Origin: Microbulbifer aggregans | Lineage (GTDB): Bacteria > Pseudomonadota > Gammaproteobacteria > Pseudomonadales > Cellvibrionaceae | DNA: 64,000 nucleotides | Direction of reading: 5' to 3' | NCBI RefSeq assembly: GCF_020524005.1 | Contig: NZ_JAIVKK010000001.1 | Span: 62,001-126,000 of the forward strand | Part shown: positions 34,546 through 44,648 of the stretch, in pieces | Layout: each line of letters starts with the position of its first letter | How positions within the stretch are numbered: position 1 is the stretch's first letter | The notes under the pieces: generated by a model | What the model was told of the DNA's origin: nothing | Databases searched by the model: none | Seen by the model: the letters and a program-made list of their open reading frames with translations, nothing else | Made by a program: the position numbers and the translations under genes

Positions 34546-35661
34546 ATGAAGTTACAAGGCATCCGAGTCATCGATCTGTCTCTCTTTTTACCGGGGCCAC
34601 ACCTGACCATGATGATGGCGGATCACGGCGCCGAGGTAATCAAAGTCGAACCTCTTTCCGGTGAGCCAACCCGCAATATCGGACTGCGCAAAAACGGCGA
34701 AGCGGTCTGGTTTCGCAATACGCACCGTGGCAAGAAAAGTCTCTGTCTGAACCTGAAAGATGAAGCGCACAAGGCGGAACTTCTGTCGCTTATCGATACT
34801 GCAGATGTTTTTGTTGAAGGATTCAGACCCGGCGCGATGGCGCGGTTGGGGTTGGACTACGACACTCTCAAGTTGCGTAATCCCGGGCTCGTTTACTGCT
34901 CCATATCCGCTTTCGGGCAAACCGGTGAAAAACGCCTGAACCCGGCTCACGACCTCAGCATTCAGGCTGATTCTGGAACCGTATTTCTCAATGAAGGCAG
35001 TAATGGGGAACCCTGTTCTCCGGCGATGCCGGTTGCGGACATGGCGGGGTCATTGATGGCGTTATCGGGCATACTGATGGCGTTGCTGCGGCGCACAGAG
35101 ACTGGAAAGGGTGACTACCTCGACATTTCCATGCAGGACAGTCTTGTGGCCTGGCTGCCCAATGCTCTGGGCCCGGTTTTCGCTGAGGGGCGCTCCCCCG
35201 TGGTCAAAGCCGAGCGTTCATGGGGCGGTAACGCCATGTACCGGGTATACCGTACTGCGGATGAGCGCTACCTGACGCTCGGCGGCAGCGAGGTGAAATT
35301 TGCGGAAAACCTGTTTGCCAAACTGGGACGGCCCGATCTGGCAGAGGTCTGCAGACGGCAGCCCGGAGAGCAGGAAGAGGCGATCACTTATTTACAGCAG
35401 ACGTTTGCTCGCCGCACACTCGCAGAGTGGTGCACGTGGTTTGACGGGGTAGATGTATGCTGGTCGCCGGTGCGACTGCTGCATGAGGCGCTTGATGAAG
35501 CACATCTGAAATCGCGCCAGATGGTTTTCGAAGACGAGCAGGGGAACCGACATCTCGGCGTACCCATCAAGTTTCTGGACGAGCCGGCAATAGTGGATGC
35601 CCGCTTGCCTGGACTGGGCGAGCACAATACAAGTTTGCTGGCTTTCGGGCAGGAAGCCTGA
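34546..35661 (+). CDS. Class III CoA-transferase 3
   Basis: 371 aa CaiB/BaiF-family enzyme, slightly short for the family. It has 'VIDLSLFLPGPHLTMMMADH', 'HRGKKSLCLNLKD', 'ISAFGQTGEKRLNPAHDL' and the catalytic Asp in 'AMPVADMAGSLMALSG'. It follows the second CoA-transferase by 40 bp and precedes the Rieske gene. Three distinct class III transferases in one locus suggest several different carboxylic acids are activated, as would be expected if a macrocycle with unlike side chains is broken down. Confidence 0.9.
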   Translation: MKLQGIRVIDLSLFLPGPHLTMMMADHGAEVIKVEPLSGEPTRNIGLRKNGEAVWFRNTHRGKKSLCLNLKDEAHKAELLSLIDTADVFVEGFRPGAMARLGLDYDTLKLRNPGLVYCSISAFGQTGEKRLNPAHDLSIQADSGTVFLNEGSNGEPCSPAMPVADMAGSLMALSGILMALLRRTETGKGDYLDISMQDSLVAWLPNALGPVFAEGRSPVVKAERSWGGNAMYRVYRTADERYLTLGGSEVKFAENLFAKLGRPDLAEVCRRQPGEQEEAITYLQQTFARRTLAEWCTWFDGVDVCWSPVRLLHEALDEAHLKSRQMVFEDEQGNRHLGVPIKFLDEPAIVDARLPGLGEHNTSLLAFGQEA

Positions 35662-35752
35662 CGACAAAAGTACACATTATTAGAATAACCAGTGATCTTG
35701 GTTTGCAGAGACTACGTAGACAAGAGATCAATAATACACTGAGGTGGTAATC

Positions 35753-36928
35753 ATGCTGACGAACCTTTGGTATGTGGCTGAATGGTCCAAAACAGTAAAA
35801 GACAAGCCTGTCCGGGTAAAAATGCTGGGGCAGAACTTCGTACTGTTTCGTGACAAGACCGGCAAGGTCAATTGTCTGAGTGATGTGTGTATCCACCGTG
35901 GTGGCTCACTGTCCAAAGGTTGGACCACCAAGCGAGATTGCGTGGCCTGTCCGTATCACGGTTGGGAATTTGATGCTGAGGGAAAAGTTCAGTTTATCCC
36001 CTCGCGCGGCGAGGATGCGCCGATTCCGGAGCGCGCTCGTATTGACGCTTACCCCACTGAAGAGCGCTACGGCATGATCTGGGTTTTTCTCGGTGACTTG
36101 CCCGAGGAAGAGCGCTATCCAATCCCCGAATTCCCAGAATATGAAGACAAGGCGAACTGGCGCCCGGTAGAAGTCGAATACAACTGGACCGGCTCCGTCG
36201 ATCGCGTGGTGGAAAATGGCATCGATATCGCACATACCGCTTTCGTACATCCGGGCTTCGGTTACCAGGAGATGGCCAGCAAGAACGAAATCCTCACGGT
36301 CGAGCGGGGAGAGTACTGGGGCTCCTCTGACAATGTACTGTACCCGCCACAACTGGAAGGCAATTTCGGCCTGATGAAGCTGTTCCGGGCAGACAAGGCC
36401 GCTACTTATGTAACGCCGGCATTCTACCTTCCCGGGCACTGCGTACGACTGCATATCAAGGTCAATTCCTGGATGGAAATGATTATCTTCGATGCCAATA
36501 CACCGATTGATGAAAATACGACGCGCTCATTTGCCGTGCAGGTACGGAATTTCTTCAAGTGGCCGATGTTCGACAACGGTGCCAAGAAGCGGACCAAAAA
36601 AGTCTTTGGTGAAGATGGGGATATCGTTGCCGATCTTTCACCCAACTACCTTCCAGAGTCCCTCGAGAATGAAGTCTCCGTTGAGCAGGACAAGTTCATG
36701 GGGGCCTGGCGAATGATTCGCCGCAAGCATATCGAAGAAAAAGGCTGGAAGATCGATACAAAAGCCATGAAACCCTTTGAAGGCGAAAAGGTTTTCACCA
36801 TTCCCTCGCCAGCGCGCCGTACCAATCCGCACTTGAAGTGGGCACTGGATACGGTGCCGTTGGTCGCGCCGACCCGTCGAAGTGTGGCAACCCAGACCGA
36901 AGAGCCGGCCACAACTGAGCCCGCCTGA
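35753..36928 (+). CDS. Rieske non-haem iron oxygenase (alpha-subunit type, possibly PaO-like)
   Basis: 391 aa. The Rieske [2Fe-2S] ligands are Cys46/His48 ('CIHRGG') and Cys66/His69 ('CPYHGW'). The mononuclear iron site is Asn155-x2-Asp158-x2-His161-x4-His166 ('NGIDIAHTAFVHPGF'). It lies in the VanA/pheophorbide-a-oxygenase-like range of single-component oxygenases and needs an external reductase, none of which is visible here. The C-terminal CxxC and membrane anchor of plant PaO are absent, so a direct PaO assignment is unproven; demethylation or ring hydroxylation are alternatives. ATG 35,753 has TGAGGTGG upstream. Ends the operon before a terminator. Confidence 0.9.
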   Translation: MLTNLWYVAEWSKTVKDKPVRVKMLGQNFVLFRDKTGKVNCLSDVCIHRGGSLSKGWTTKRDCVACPYHGWEFDAEGKVQFIPSRGEDAPIPERARIDAYPTEERYGMIWVFLGDLPEEERYPIPEFPEYEDKANWRPVEVEYNWTGSVDRVVENGIDIAHTAFVHPGFGYQEMASKNEILTVERGEYWGSSDNVLYPPQLEGNFGLMKLFRADKAATYVTPAFYLPGHCVRLHIKVNSWMEMIIFDANTPIDENTTRSFAVQVRNFFKWPMFDNGAKKRTKKVFGEDGDIVADLSPNYLPESLENEVSVEQDKFMGAWRMIRRKHIEEKGWKIDTKAMKPFEGEKVFTIPSPARRTNPHLKWALDTVPLVAPTRRSVATQTEEPATTEPA

Positions 36929-37000
36929 AAGGATGGTAGGGTGATATAGCAACTGAAGAAGAAATCACCCGGGGTATCACCTAAAGATTTTTCTCCTTGA

Positions 37001-37024
37001 GCCGCGCGAAAGCGCGGCTTTTTT
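37001..37024 (+). terminator. Rho-independent terminator after Rieske gene
   Basis: GCCGCGC-GAAA-GCGCGGC, a 7-bp GC stem with a GNRA tetraloop, followed by TTTTTT. Strong. Confidence 0.9.
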
Positions 37025-37106
37025 ATGGGCGCTGTTTGTATCGAAGCGAAATTACGGCGGGGTCATGCATGCGGTTCGCCTGGCGAACAGCGTGCGTATT
37101 AGCAGG

Positions 37107-38552
37107 TTAGCGCGTTGCGGCTTTTCCTTTCAGCCGTGAGGAAGTGCCAAGGGCGAATGTCGGGAAAAGTAAGACCAGCATTGCTGTGGCAAAAGGGATC
37201 AGCCGTTCGGCCCAGTCGCCCGTTGTATTGGGCAGTAGCGACAGAATCACAGCGAGACCGAAGCCGGTGGCAATGGAGCGTGCTACCGCAGCCGGAGAAA
37301 GCGTTGCCCCGGCGAGACGTGCCAGTATGGTCGGGGCAAAGGCGGAGCCGATGGCGACCCATGCAAACAACACGCGTTCGAAGATGGTTGCAGGTAAATA
37401 CAGCGCAATAATTACCGCGCAGATCGCCACGCTCAACATTGAAAGTCTCGATAAAAGGAGCTCCCGCTGCGGCATTAGTCGCTTCAGTTGCAGGTCGTGT
37501 GAAATCGTTGCCGCCACAACGAGCAGCATGCTATCGGCGGTAGACATAATCGCCGAGAGTACTGCGGCGAGAAGAATCGCTGCCGCAAAGGGAGGGAGCA
37601 GCTGGGACGATAATTCAAAAAACAGTGCTTCAGGGTCTTGCAGTTCGGGAAGCAGTATTCTGCCCAGCAGGCCGAGGGTAAACATGCTCAGGAATACAAT
37701 GGAAAACCAGCCGATGGACAGGATCTGTGCCTGTTTGAGTGCCCGTTCATTCCTTAGCGCCATAAACCGGTTGAGCAGGTGAGGCTGCCCCAGGGTACCG
37801 ATGCCGATGGCCAGGTTTCCAATGGCAAAGCCGAGTGCGGCCAAGCCGCTGTTGCGTCCACTGAGGGACAGCATCTCGGGGGAAAATAACTCGGATTGTC
37901 GGATTTCTTCCCAGCCGCCAATACTCAGGAATGCAACCACTGGTAGTAGTACCGCGGCTACCAGCATGAGTCCGCCCTGCAGAGTATCGGTAATACTTGC
38001 GGCCCAAAAACCGCCCAGAAAGGTGTATATGGTGATGATCGCGGCGCCGAGAATCAGGCTTTCCGCCAGCGGTCTGGAAAAGACCGTGGCAAAGGTTGTG
38101 GCCGCTCCCTGAAATTGGGCGGCGATATAAAAGACGAATGAAATCAGGATCACGCCGGAAGCGAGTAGCTTTATTTTGTGGCTCGCTAGCGAGCTCGTGC
38201 CTTCCGGATTGTCGGCGAGAAATGCGGTCAGCGTGATCTGATCCCGTTCGCGTGTATGGTGCATCAGGCGCGGTGCAATCCACAGCCAGGCGGTGGCGCA
38301 ACCGGTAACTGCTCCAGCCACAATCCATATTGCCGATATCCCCAGTACATAGGCGGCACCACTCATGCCGAGCAGTGTCCACGCCGAGGCGCTGCTGGCG
38401 CCATAGCTAATTGCCGCGACCACCGGACCGAGGTTACGGCCGCCGAGAAAATAATCGGTGGTACTTCGGGTGCGCCGCTGGGACCAGAAACCGATCAACA
38501 ACAGTATTACTTTGTAAATAATCAGCGTGGAGACAGCGACCGAAATGTCCAT
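37107..38552 (-). CDS. Sodium:solute symporter (SSS family)
   Basis: 481 aa with about 13 hydrophobic segments. SSS-family marks include the N-terminal 'TDYFLGGRNLGPVVAAIS' with 'GASSASAWTLLGMSGAAY', the 'GFWAASITDTLQGGLM' helix and 'AAVLSAIMSTADSMLLVVAAT'. This is the PutP/PanF-type layout for Na+-driven uptake of a small organic solute such as proline, pantothenate or a carboxylate. It is transcribed singly between the Rieske operon terminator and metK. Substrate unknown; uptake of a pathway acid is possible but not supported by linkage. Confidence 0.9.
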   Translation of the reverse strand: MDISVAVSTLIIYKVILLLIGFWSQRRTRSTTDYFLGGRNLGPVVAAISYGASSASAWTLLGMSGAAYVLGISAIWIVAGAVTGCATAWLWIAPRLMHHTRERDQITLTAFLADNPEGTSSLASHKIKLLASGVILISFVFYIAAQFQGAATTFATVFSRPLAESLILGAAIITIYTFLGGFWAASITDTLQGGLMLVAAVLLPVVAFLSIGGWEEIRQSELFSPEMLSLSGRNSGLAALGFAIGNLAIGIGTLGQPHLLNRFMALRNERALKQAQILSIGWFSIVFLSMFTLGLLGRILLPELQDPEALFFELSSQLLPPFAAAILLAAVLSAIMSTADSMLLVVAATISHDLQLKRLMPQRELLLSRLSMLSVAICAVIIALYLPATIFERVLFAWVAIGSAFAPTILARLAGATLSPAAVARSIATGFGLAVILSLLPNTTGDWAERLIPFATAMLVLLFPTFALGTSSRLKGKAATR

Positions 38553-38677
38553 GGTTGGCCTTTGTATGCGTTGAATTTATGGGCGTGACATGAATGACTA
38601 TCTCAGTTTCTCTGCGTAAGTACATGGGGAAACGGCGGGGATATGGCTTGAATTTGCGATTTATCAAAAACAACTAT

Positions 38678-38693
38678 ATCAAAATATTTTGAT
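38678..38693. promoter_or_regulatory. Perfect 16-bp palindrome upstream of metK
   Basis: ATCAAAATATTTTGAT, preceded by TAT, lies about 90 bp before the metK start. A related ATATC...GATAT near-palindrome lies before the methyltransferase operon at 51,849. It may be the operator of a SAM-cycle regulator (ArsR-type SahR is one known in Proteobacteria); no riboswitch fold was seen. Confidence 0.5.
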
Positions 38694-38783
38694 GAAGAGT
38701 GGTCTGGGTAGACTGGGTGTATGGCGTCGTGAGGGGAATCTTCGCGCGTCCTGGCAAGAACAATTAAAAAGGCAGAACCACCT

Positions 38784-40001
38784 ATGTCTGAATATACCGT
38801 TTTTACTTCAGAGTCTGTTTCCGAAGGTCACCCGGACAAAATGGCTGATCAGATTTCTGACGCAGTACTGGATGCAATTATTGCGCGCGACCCCGATGCG
38901 CGGGTTGCCGTTGAGTCGGTGGTAAAAACCGGGCTCGCGATGTTGGTGGGTGAGGTAACCACCAGTTGCTACGTCGACCTGGAAGACGTGGTACGTGATG
39001 TTATTACCGGTATTGGTTACGACAGCTCCGAGGTCGGTTATGACGGCTCAACTTGTGCGGTACTGAACGCAATTGGTAAGCAGTCGGTCGATATCAATCA
39101 GGGCGTTGATCGGTCTAAACCGGAAGATCAGGGTGCTGGTGACCAGGGGCTGATGTTCGGTTATGCCACCAACGAGACGCCCACCCTGATGCCCGCACCG
39201 GTGTATTACTCTCATCGACTGGTCGAGCGCCAGGCTTACCTGAGAAAGAAAAATATCCTGCCGTGGTTGCGCCCGGACGCGAAGAGCCAGGTCACATTCC
39301 GTTACGGGGAAGATGGCAAACCCGAAGCCATTGATGCGGTTGTTCTCTCCACCCAGCACTCTCCGGATATCTCGCTGGAAGACCTGAAAGCGGCGGTGAT
39401 GGAAAACATCATCCTCGAAGTGCTGCCTGGTGAATTACTGCATGAAGGAACGCAGTATCACATTAACCCAACCGGTAACTTTGTGATTGGCGGTCCGGTC
39501 GGGGACGCGGGTGTAACCGGTCGCAAAATTATTGTGGATACCTATGGCGGTATGGCCCGTCACGGTGGTGGCGCTTTTTCCGGTAAAGACCCGTCCAAAG
39601 TGGATCGCTCAGCGGCCTACGCAGGCCGTTATGTTGCCAAAAATGTGGTGGCGGCTGGTCTGGCGGATCGTTGCGAGGTTCAGGTGTCCTATGCCATTGG
39701 GGTAGCGGAACCCACGTCCGTATCGGTAAATACGTTCGGAACCGGTAAGGTCAGTGATACGCAGCTGATCCAGGCGATTAGGGAGGTATTTGACCTGCGC
39801 CCCTATGCCATCACCCGAGTTCTGGACCTGAAACATCCGATGTACCAGTTGACTGCGTCATACGGCCATTTTGGTCGTGAGCCGTTTGAGCACACTTACA
39901 GGTGGAAGGAAGGTGGGGAGAAAAAATGCTCTACTTTCACCGCGTTCACCTGGGAAAAAACCGACAAGGTTGATGCGCTGACGAAGGCCGTGTTCGGCTG
40001 A
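38784..40001 (+). CDS. metK: S-adenosylmethionine synthetase
   Basis: 405 aa, slightly longer than E. coli MetK. Signatures are '[16 protein letters not shown]' (ATP/methionine site), '[16 protein letters not shown]', '[19 protein letters not shown]' (ATP loop and second PxxxDRS motif) and the C-terminal '[12 protein letters not shown]'. It makes SAM from ATP and methionine in the cytoplasm. It is followed by ahcY in the same direction after a GC hairpin, and by a leftward operon with adenosine kinase and MetE-like genes, so the activated-methyl cycle is grouped here. Confidence 0.98.
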   Translation: MSEYTVFTSESVSEGHPDKMADQISDAVLDAIIARDPDARVAVESVVKTGLAMLVGEVTTSCYVDLEDVVRDVITGIGYDSSEVGYDGSTCAVLNAIGKQSVDINQGVDRSKPEDQGAGDQGLMFGYATNETPTLMPAPVYYSHRLVERQAYLRKKNILPWLRPDAKSQVTFRYGEDGKPEAIDAVVLSTQHSPDISLEDLKAAVMENIILEVLPGELLHEGTQYHINPTGNFVIGGPVGDAGVTGRKIIVDTYGGMARHGGGAFSGKDPSKVDRSAAYAGRYVAKNVVAAGLADRCEVQVSYAIGVAEPTSVSVNTFGTGKVSDTQLIQAIREVFDLRPYAITRVLDLKHPMYQLTASYGHFGREPFEHTYRWKEGGEKKCSTFTAFTWEKTDKVDALTKAVFG

Positions 40002-40008
40002 TTTTCCA

Positions 40009-40031
40009 GCCCGGCGCATTGAGCGCCGGGC
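40009..40031 (+). other. GC-rich hairpin between metK and ahcY
   Basis: GCCCGGCGC-ATTGA-GCGCCGGGC, a perfect 9-bp stem just after metK with no following U-run. It may stabilise the metK message end or attenuate read-through to ahcY. Not a recognisable SAH riboswitch. Confidence 0.4.
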
Positions 40032-40116
40032 CACCCCTGTCAATCCAACGAACAAATAGCACGCAGCTCTGGCGATAGAGAGGGGCATCGCTTTACCTGC
40101 ATAACGGGAGACTGAT

Positions 40117-41499
40117 ATGAGTGAATTTACGGATTACAAGGTTGCAGATATCAATCTGGCCAACTGGGGGCGCAAGGAAATTGCCATTGCAGAGGGTGAG
40201 ATGCCTGCACTGATGGCGTTACGCCGCAAGTACAAGCAGTCGCAACCCCTTGCCGGTGCGAAGATCTTGGGTTGTATCCATATGACAATCCAGACGGCAG
40301 TGCTGATCGAAACCCTCGTGGAGCTGGGTGCGGAAGTTCGCTGGTCATCCTGCAATATTTTCTCTACCCAGGATCACGCGGCGGCCGCTATCGCTGCTGC
40401 GGGAATCCCGGTTTTTGCCTGGAAGGGCGAGACCGAAGATGAATTCTGGTGGTGCATTGAGCAGACCATCCTGGAGAAAACCGGTGGGAACACAGTTTGG
40501 GATGCCAATATGATCCTGGACGATGGCGGGGACCTGACCCAACTCTGCCATGAGAAGTATCCGGAACTTCTCGATCGCATTCATGGTATCAGTGAGGAGA
40601 CCACGACTGGCGTGCACCGCCTGCTGGAAATGCTGGAAATGGGTGAGCTCAAGGTACCCGCGATCAATGTGAACGATGCGGTGACCAAGTCCAAGAATGA
40701 CAATAAGTATGGTTGCCGGCACTCGCTCAGCGACGCGATCAAGCGGGGTACCGATCACCTGTTGTCCGGAAAGAAAGCACTGGTTATCGGGTACGGTGAT
40801 GTGGGTAAAGGATCCGCGGCTTCACTGCGCCAGGAAGGGATGATCGTCAAGGTCACCGAGATCGATCCGATCTGTGCGATGCAGGCCTGTATGGATGGCT
40901 TTGAAGTGGTGTCGCCCTATAACCAGGGCATCAATACCGGAGAGCTTGCGGATATCGATAGCGGGCTGTTGAGTACAGCCGATCTGCTTGTGACCACCAC
41001 AGGCAATATCAATGTCTGCGATGCGGCGATGCTACAGAGCCTTAAAAGTGGGGCAGTGGTATGCAATATCGGTCATTTCGATAATGAAATCGACACGGCC
41101 TTTATGCGCGAGCACTATGAGTGGGAAGAGGTTAAGCCGCAGGTCCATAAAGTGTATCGGAATCGCTCAGATAATAACTATCTGATCCTGTTGTCGGAAG
41201 GTCGCCTGGTCAATCTGGGCAACGCAACGGGCCATCCCTCGCGCATCATGGATGGCTCTTTCGCCAATCAGGTACTGGCCCAGATCTATCTTTGGGAACG
41301 CAAGTTTGCTGACCTCCCGGCCGCGGAAAAGACCGCTCAGCTCTACGTCAAGGTCTTGCCCAAGAAGCTGGATGAGGAGGTGGCGAAAGATATGGTGGAA
41401 GGTTTCGGGGGCGTGATAACGCGCTTGACGCCGGTTCAGGCGGATTACATCCATGTGAGCGTTGACGGACCCTACAAGCCGGAGAGCTACAAATACTAG
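40117..41499 (+). CDS. ahcY: S-adenosylhomocysteine hydrolase
   Basis: 460 aa, the NAD-dependent SahH of the gammaproteobacterial type. It has '[26 protein letters not shown]', '[18 protein letters not shown]', '[19 protein letters not shown]' with the catalytic Lys/Asp, the NAD motif '[16 protein letters not shown]' and the C-terminal '[11 protein letters not shown]' Lys-Tyr ending that reaches the neighbouring subunit (blocks listed separately). It splits SAH into adenosine and homocysteine, relieving methyltransferase product inhibition. Adenosine kinase and a MetE-like enzyme downstream would handle both products. Confidence 0.97.
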   Translation: MSEFTDYKVADINLANWGRKEIAIAEGEMPALMALRRKYKQSQPLAGAKILGCIHMTIQTAVLIETLVELGAEVRWSSCNIFSTQDHAAAAIAAAGIPVFAWKGETEDEFWWCIEQTILEKTGGNTVWDANMILDDGGDLTQLCHEKYPELLDRIHGISEETTTGVHRLLEMLEMGELKVPAINVNDAVTKSKNDNKYGCRHSLSDAIKRGTDHLLSGKKALVIGYGDVGKGSAASLRQEGMIVKVTEIDPICAMQACMDGFEVVSPYNQGINTGELADIDSGLLSTADLLVTTTGNINVCDAAMLQSLKSGAVVCNIGHFDNEIDTAFMREHYEWEEVKPQVHKVYRNRSDNNYLILLSEGRLVNLGNATGHPSRIMDGSFANQVLAQIYLWERKFADLPAAEKTAQLYVKVLPKKLDEEVAKDMVEGFGGVITRLTPVQADYIHVSVDGPYKPESYKY

Positions 41500-41530
41500 G
41501 CTGCGCCCACTGTATTCAAACATAGCCTCT

Positions 41531-41568
41531 GCCCCCGGGCGCGCTGTGCGAGTTCGGGGGCCTTTTTG
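41531..41568 (+). terminator. Rho-independent terminator after ahcY
   Basis: GCCCCCG pairs with CGGGGGC across a 17-nt GC-rich loop, followed by CTTTTTGTTT. Confidence 0.8.
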
Positions 41569-41750
41569 TTTAAGGATGGTCATTTTATTGTGGGAGCAAG
41601 GTTGCCGGAGGGCCCGAAGCTGGTGCCTTTAGGTCAATAGTAGGGCGGTGATTGCCAGCTTTTTGGGCAGAACGAAATCTGTCCAGAAAATGCACACTGG
41701 TCACGCCGGGGAAAAATTGACATTTCTCAATTTCCCCCTGTTTTACCTTT

Positions 41751-41776
41751 AAAAGTTATATTGATAGTACATTTTT
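41751..41776. promoter_or_regulatory. Putative GntR-type operator of TonB receptor 2
   Basis: The sequence AAGTTATATTGATAGTACAT (41,753-41,772) closely matches the perfect repeat at 28,551 (TGTTATATTGACATAACAT) and lies about 160 bp before the second receptor. It links this receptor to the catabolic locus although SAM-cycle genes lie between. Confidence 0.45.
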
Positions 41777-41932
41777 CCGTTGGTACTGTTTGGTGGTGTT
41801 ACGAGAAGCCAACTACGGGTTACGTCAGCAAAGGGACTTTGGATCAGTCCAGTTCATGCTTTTTGCCCCTTGATGTTGTTGCAGACCAGTCAGGCGTAAA
41901 GAAATAATCATAAATATGCCCTGGAGGGATAA

Positions 41933-44575
41933 ATGTCCAAGTTCAAGCGACAGCCGCTATACGTTGCGGTCGTGGCGGGAAGCCTCGCATCAACGGCGAT
42001 TGCAGCCCCTGATGAAAGCGTTGCCAAAGCGGTTGGGGCCGATCGGGCACAGCCTGTACTGGAAGAAGTGACGGTGACGGCTCGAAACCGTTCCGAAAGC
42101 CTGCAGGAAATCCCGGTTGCGATTAACGCATTTTCCGCAAAGGAAATTGAGCGTGCCGACATGCAGGATCTGCGCGATGTGGTACGGAGCTCCCCGGGCC
42201 TGGTCTACGATTCCTCCGGTACTATCGCCACCGGCGCTATCAGCATTCGCGGTATGAGCCAGCCGGGTCTTATCGGTGACGACACCAACGTGGCGATGTT
42301 TGTCGATGGTGTATACGTGTCCGGGCGGGCCTCGACCTTTATGCCGATGTTGGGCCTGGAGCGTATCGAGGTGGTGCGCGGTCCACAGTCCGCAATCTAC
42401 GGCCGCAATGCCTTTTCCGGCGCGATGAATTACATCACCACCAAGCCGGGTCAGGATTTCGAAGGCATGTTCGAGGTGACTGGCGGTGCTGAGGGGCAAC
42501 AGGGCGTCAAGGGGCGATTGTCTACCCCGTTGGGTGACAAGTTCGCCGTAAGTGTGGATCTGGTGAACACCGAGTCCGGATCCACATTCAAGCAGGACGA
42601 CACCTACCTGGGGGCCATCGACAACGAATCCCAGCGTGTGCGCCTCCTGTTCAACCCTACCGATAACCTTGAGTTCGACTTCTCCGCTGCACATATCGAT
42701 ATGCAAGAGCATCACAATGCGGGCTATGAAGTTGAAAAGAATGCGGAGATTCCGTTTGGGGAAATTTCCGATCCCTCACATCCGCCATTTTTGTGGCCGG
42801 TCGGCCAAGATGGCGTGTCTGGTCCGTTTGGTCCATTTGGTCCTCCTGGCGAATACAACACCTTCACCAATGAACTCACAGCAGCGGGTATTGCGGCATT
42901 AACCGGTGGACCTACTGCCTATTACGGCGAGGCTAAAGCGGGCGATCCCGATGGATTTGCCGGTAATGCGTTCGGTGTAACCAATAAGTCTGACCTGTAC
43001 AGCATGCGCGTCAACTGGGATGTGGGTAATGTTACCCTGACCTCGATTACCGCTGCATCTGACATAGAGACCCGCTCACTGCAGGGGTATAACAATGCCT
43101 ATTTCGGTGCAACCATGGTGTTCGCACCGTTTATTGCAGTCGATACCGGAACCGGCCCGCTTACCGCGACCGAAGATATGCCCAACCTGATCGGGTCATT
43201 TACGCTGGGAGGTCAAGAAGCTTATCTTCTCGGCGTGAATGCGTACAATTACGGTGGTCAGCCCAATGATGATCGTCAGATGCTGAGCCAGGAATTCCGT
43301 ATTCAGTCCAACGACTCGGGCCCCATGCAATGGAGTGCGGGTTTGTTGTATTCGGAAACTGACCTGGATCAGTGGCTTTCATCCAGTGCACTGCCCGCCA
43401 GCGGCAGTCCATTCGGTGATGCGATCAACAGTGCATCCATCGCGTCCTCGATTCTGTCGGTAGATGAAAACGGCGATGCGCGCAAGATCACCCAGACCAA
43501 CCACGCCACCCAGATGGAATCGGCGTTTGTTGCGCTCGCTTACGATTTCACCGATAAGCTGAATGTGGGCGTCGAGGCGCGTTATACCAAAGAAGAAAAG
43601 GTTGCGGACAATGTGCTGCACTTTACCGGTGCCCAAGGCGAGCAGGAAGGTAGCTGGGACTGGATATCTCCTCGCCTGATTGCGACCTATATTTACGATG
43701 AATACACCACTTTCTACCTGAATATTGCGGAAGGTTCCAAGTCCGGTGGTATCAACGGTGGTACACCGCTGGCATCGGAAGTTACCTACGACCCGGAAAA
43801 AAACGTAACCTACGAGATTGGCGCCAAGCGCACAGTGTTGGATGGTCGCGGTTACATGAATATCGCCGCCTACCAGGTGAACTGGGATGACCAGCAGATT
43901 CGTTCTTTCTCCCAATTCAGTAACGGCGCGACCATTCCCGCCGCTATTGTGACCAACTTGGGTGAGGTTGAAATCCGCGGTGTGGAAATCGAGACGGCTT
44001 TCCAGATCAGCGATAACTGGAGTTTCCACTCCGCGTACACCTTTAACGATGCGGAAGTGGTTAAAGGTATACAGACCTTTAGCTATGGCTTTGTGGATTA
44101 CGAGGCGATGGACCTCAATTCAACCAGTTATGATTACTGTGTCGATGTCTTTAATCCTATGGTTGAGGGTGGCCAGAGCTGTCTGGTCCCGGCTAACGCG
44201 CCGCAGGTATCTGACGGTGATCTTTCCGGTAAGGAAATGGTTAATAACTACCGCAATACCTTCAATGCAGGTTTCCGCTACCGTCGCGATCTGGGTAACG
44301 GTGCCGAGTTCTACACCGACCTGAGTTCCGTGTGGAAGGACAAGCGCTATATCAACACCGTGAATACCCTGTGGATCGAAGATCACTGGGATGTGAACCT
44401 GATTGCCGGTATCGACGGTGATAACTGGTACGGTAAGTTGAGCGTCAAGAACCTGCTCGACGACGATACGCCCTCCAGTGCCTATCGTCCGTATATCTGG
44501 ACCCAGGAGCAGGAACCGGCAATCATCAACCGCATGGGTCGCATGAGTAGCCTGAGCGTGGGGTATCGCTTCTAA
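41933..44575 (+). CDS. TonB-dependent outer-membrane receptor 2
   Basis: 880 aa. A short signal sequence ('YVAVVAGSLASTAIAAP') leads to a TonB-box-like 'EEVTVTARNRSESLQEIPVA', a plug ('ISIRGMSQPGLIGDDTNVAM', 'RIEVVRGPQSAIYGRNAFSG') and a large barrel ending 'LSVGYRF'. It belongs to the same broad subfamily as receptor 1 and shares the plug motifs and layout, but is clearly diverged. It has an AT-rich operator-like element like those of region 1. It probably imports a related pigment-like or other hydrophobic ligand; the exact cargo is unknown. Confidence 0.93.
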   Translation: MSKFKRQPLYVAVVAGSLASTAIAAPDESVAKAVGADRAQPVLEEVTVTARNRSESLQEIPVAINAFSAKEIERADMQDLRDVVRSSPGLVYDSSGTIATGAISIRGMSQPGLIGDDTNVAMFVDGVYVSGRASTFMPMLGLERIEVVRGPQSAIYGRNAFSGAMNYITTKPGQDFEGMFEVTGGAEGQQGVKGRLSTPLGDKFAVSVDLVNTESGSTFKQDDTYLGAIDNESQRVRLLFNPTDNLEFDFSAAHIDMQEHHNAGYEVEKNAEIPFGEISDPSHPPFLWPVGQDGVSGPFGPFGPPGEYNTFTNELTAAGIAALTGGPTAYYGEAKAGDPDGFAGNAFGVTNKSDLYSMRVNWDVGNVTLTSITAASDIETRSLQGYNNAYFGATMVFAPFIAVDTGTGPLTATEDMPNLIGSFTLGGQEAYLLGVNAYNYGGQPNDDRQMLSQEFRIQSNDSGPMQWSAGLLYSETDLDQWLSSSALPASGSPFGDAINSASIASSILSVDENGDARKITQTNHATQMESAFVALAYDFTDKLNVGVEARYTKEEKVADNVLHFTGAQGEQEGSWDWISPRLIATYIYDEYTTFYLNIAEGSKSGGINGGTPLASEVTYDPEKNVTYEIGAKRTVLDGRGYMNIAAYQVNWDDQQIRSFSQFSNGATIPAAIVTNLGEVEIRGVEIETAFQISDNWSFHSAYTFNDAEVVKGIQTFSYGFVDYEAMDLNSTSYDYCVDVFNPMVEGGQSCLVPANAPQVSDGDLSGKEMVNNYRNTFNAGFRYRRDLGNGAEFYTDLSSVWKDKRYINTVNTLWIEDHWDVNLIAGIDGDNWYGKLSVKNLLDDDTPSSAYRPYIWTQEQEPAIINRMGRMSSLSVGYRF

Positions 44576-44610
44576 ATGTCCTCGTGAGATGGTTCTTTTG
44601 GTTGTAACTT

Positions 44611-44633
44611 TGCCCGCTTCGGCGGGCATTTTT
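44611..44633 (+). terminator. Rho-independent terminator after TonB receptor 2
   Basis: TGCCCGC-TTCG-GCGGGCA, a perfect 7-bp stem with a stable tetraloop, followed by TTTTT. Confidence 0.92.
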
Positions 44634-44648
44634 ATACGTGCTATCTTT

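Noticed and set aside
42-36928. Nicotinate/pyridine degradation cluster (nic-type) suggested by maleamate amidase and maleate isomerase families
   Set aside because: No nicotinate hydroxylase, 2,5-dihydroxypyridine dioxygenase or N-formylmaleamate deformylase is seen, and RCCR/NYC1-like proteins, NodB imidases and CoA-transferases are unexplained by it.
40002-40116. SAH riboswitch upstream of ahcY
   Set aside because: The conserved core could not be found; only a plain GC hairpin belonging to the metK 3' end is present.
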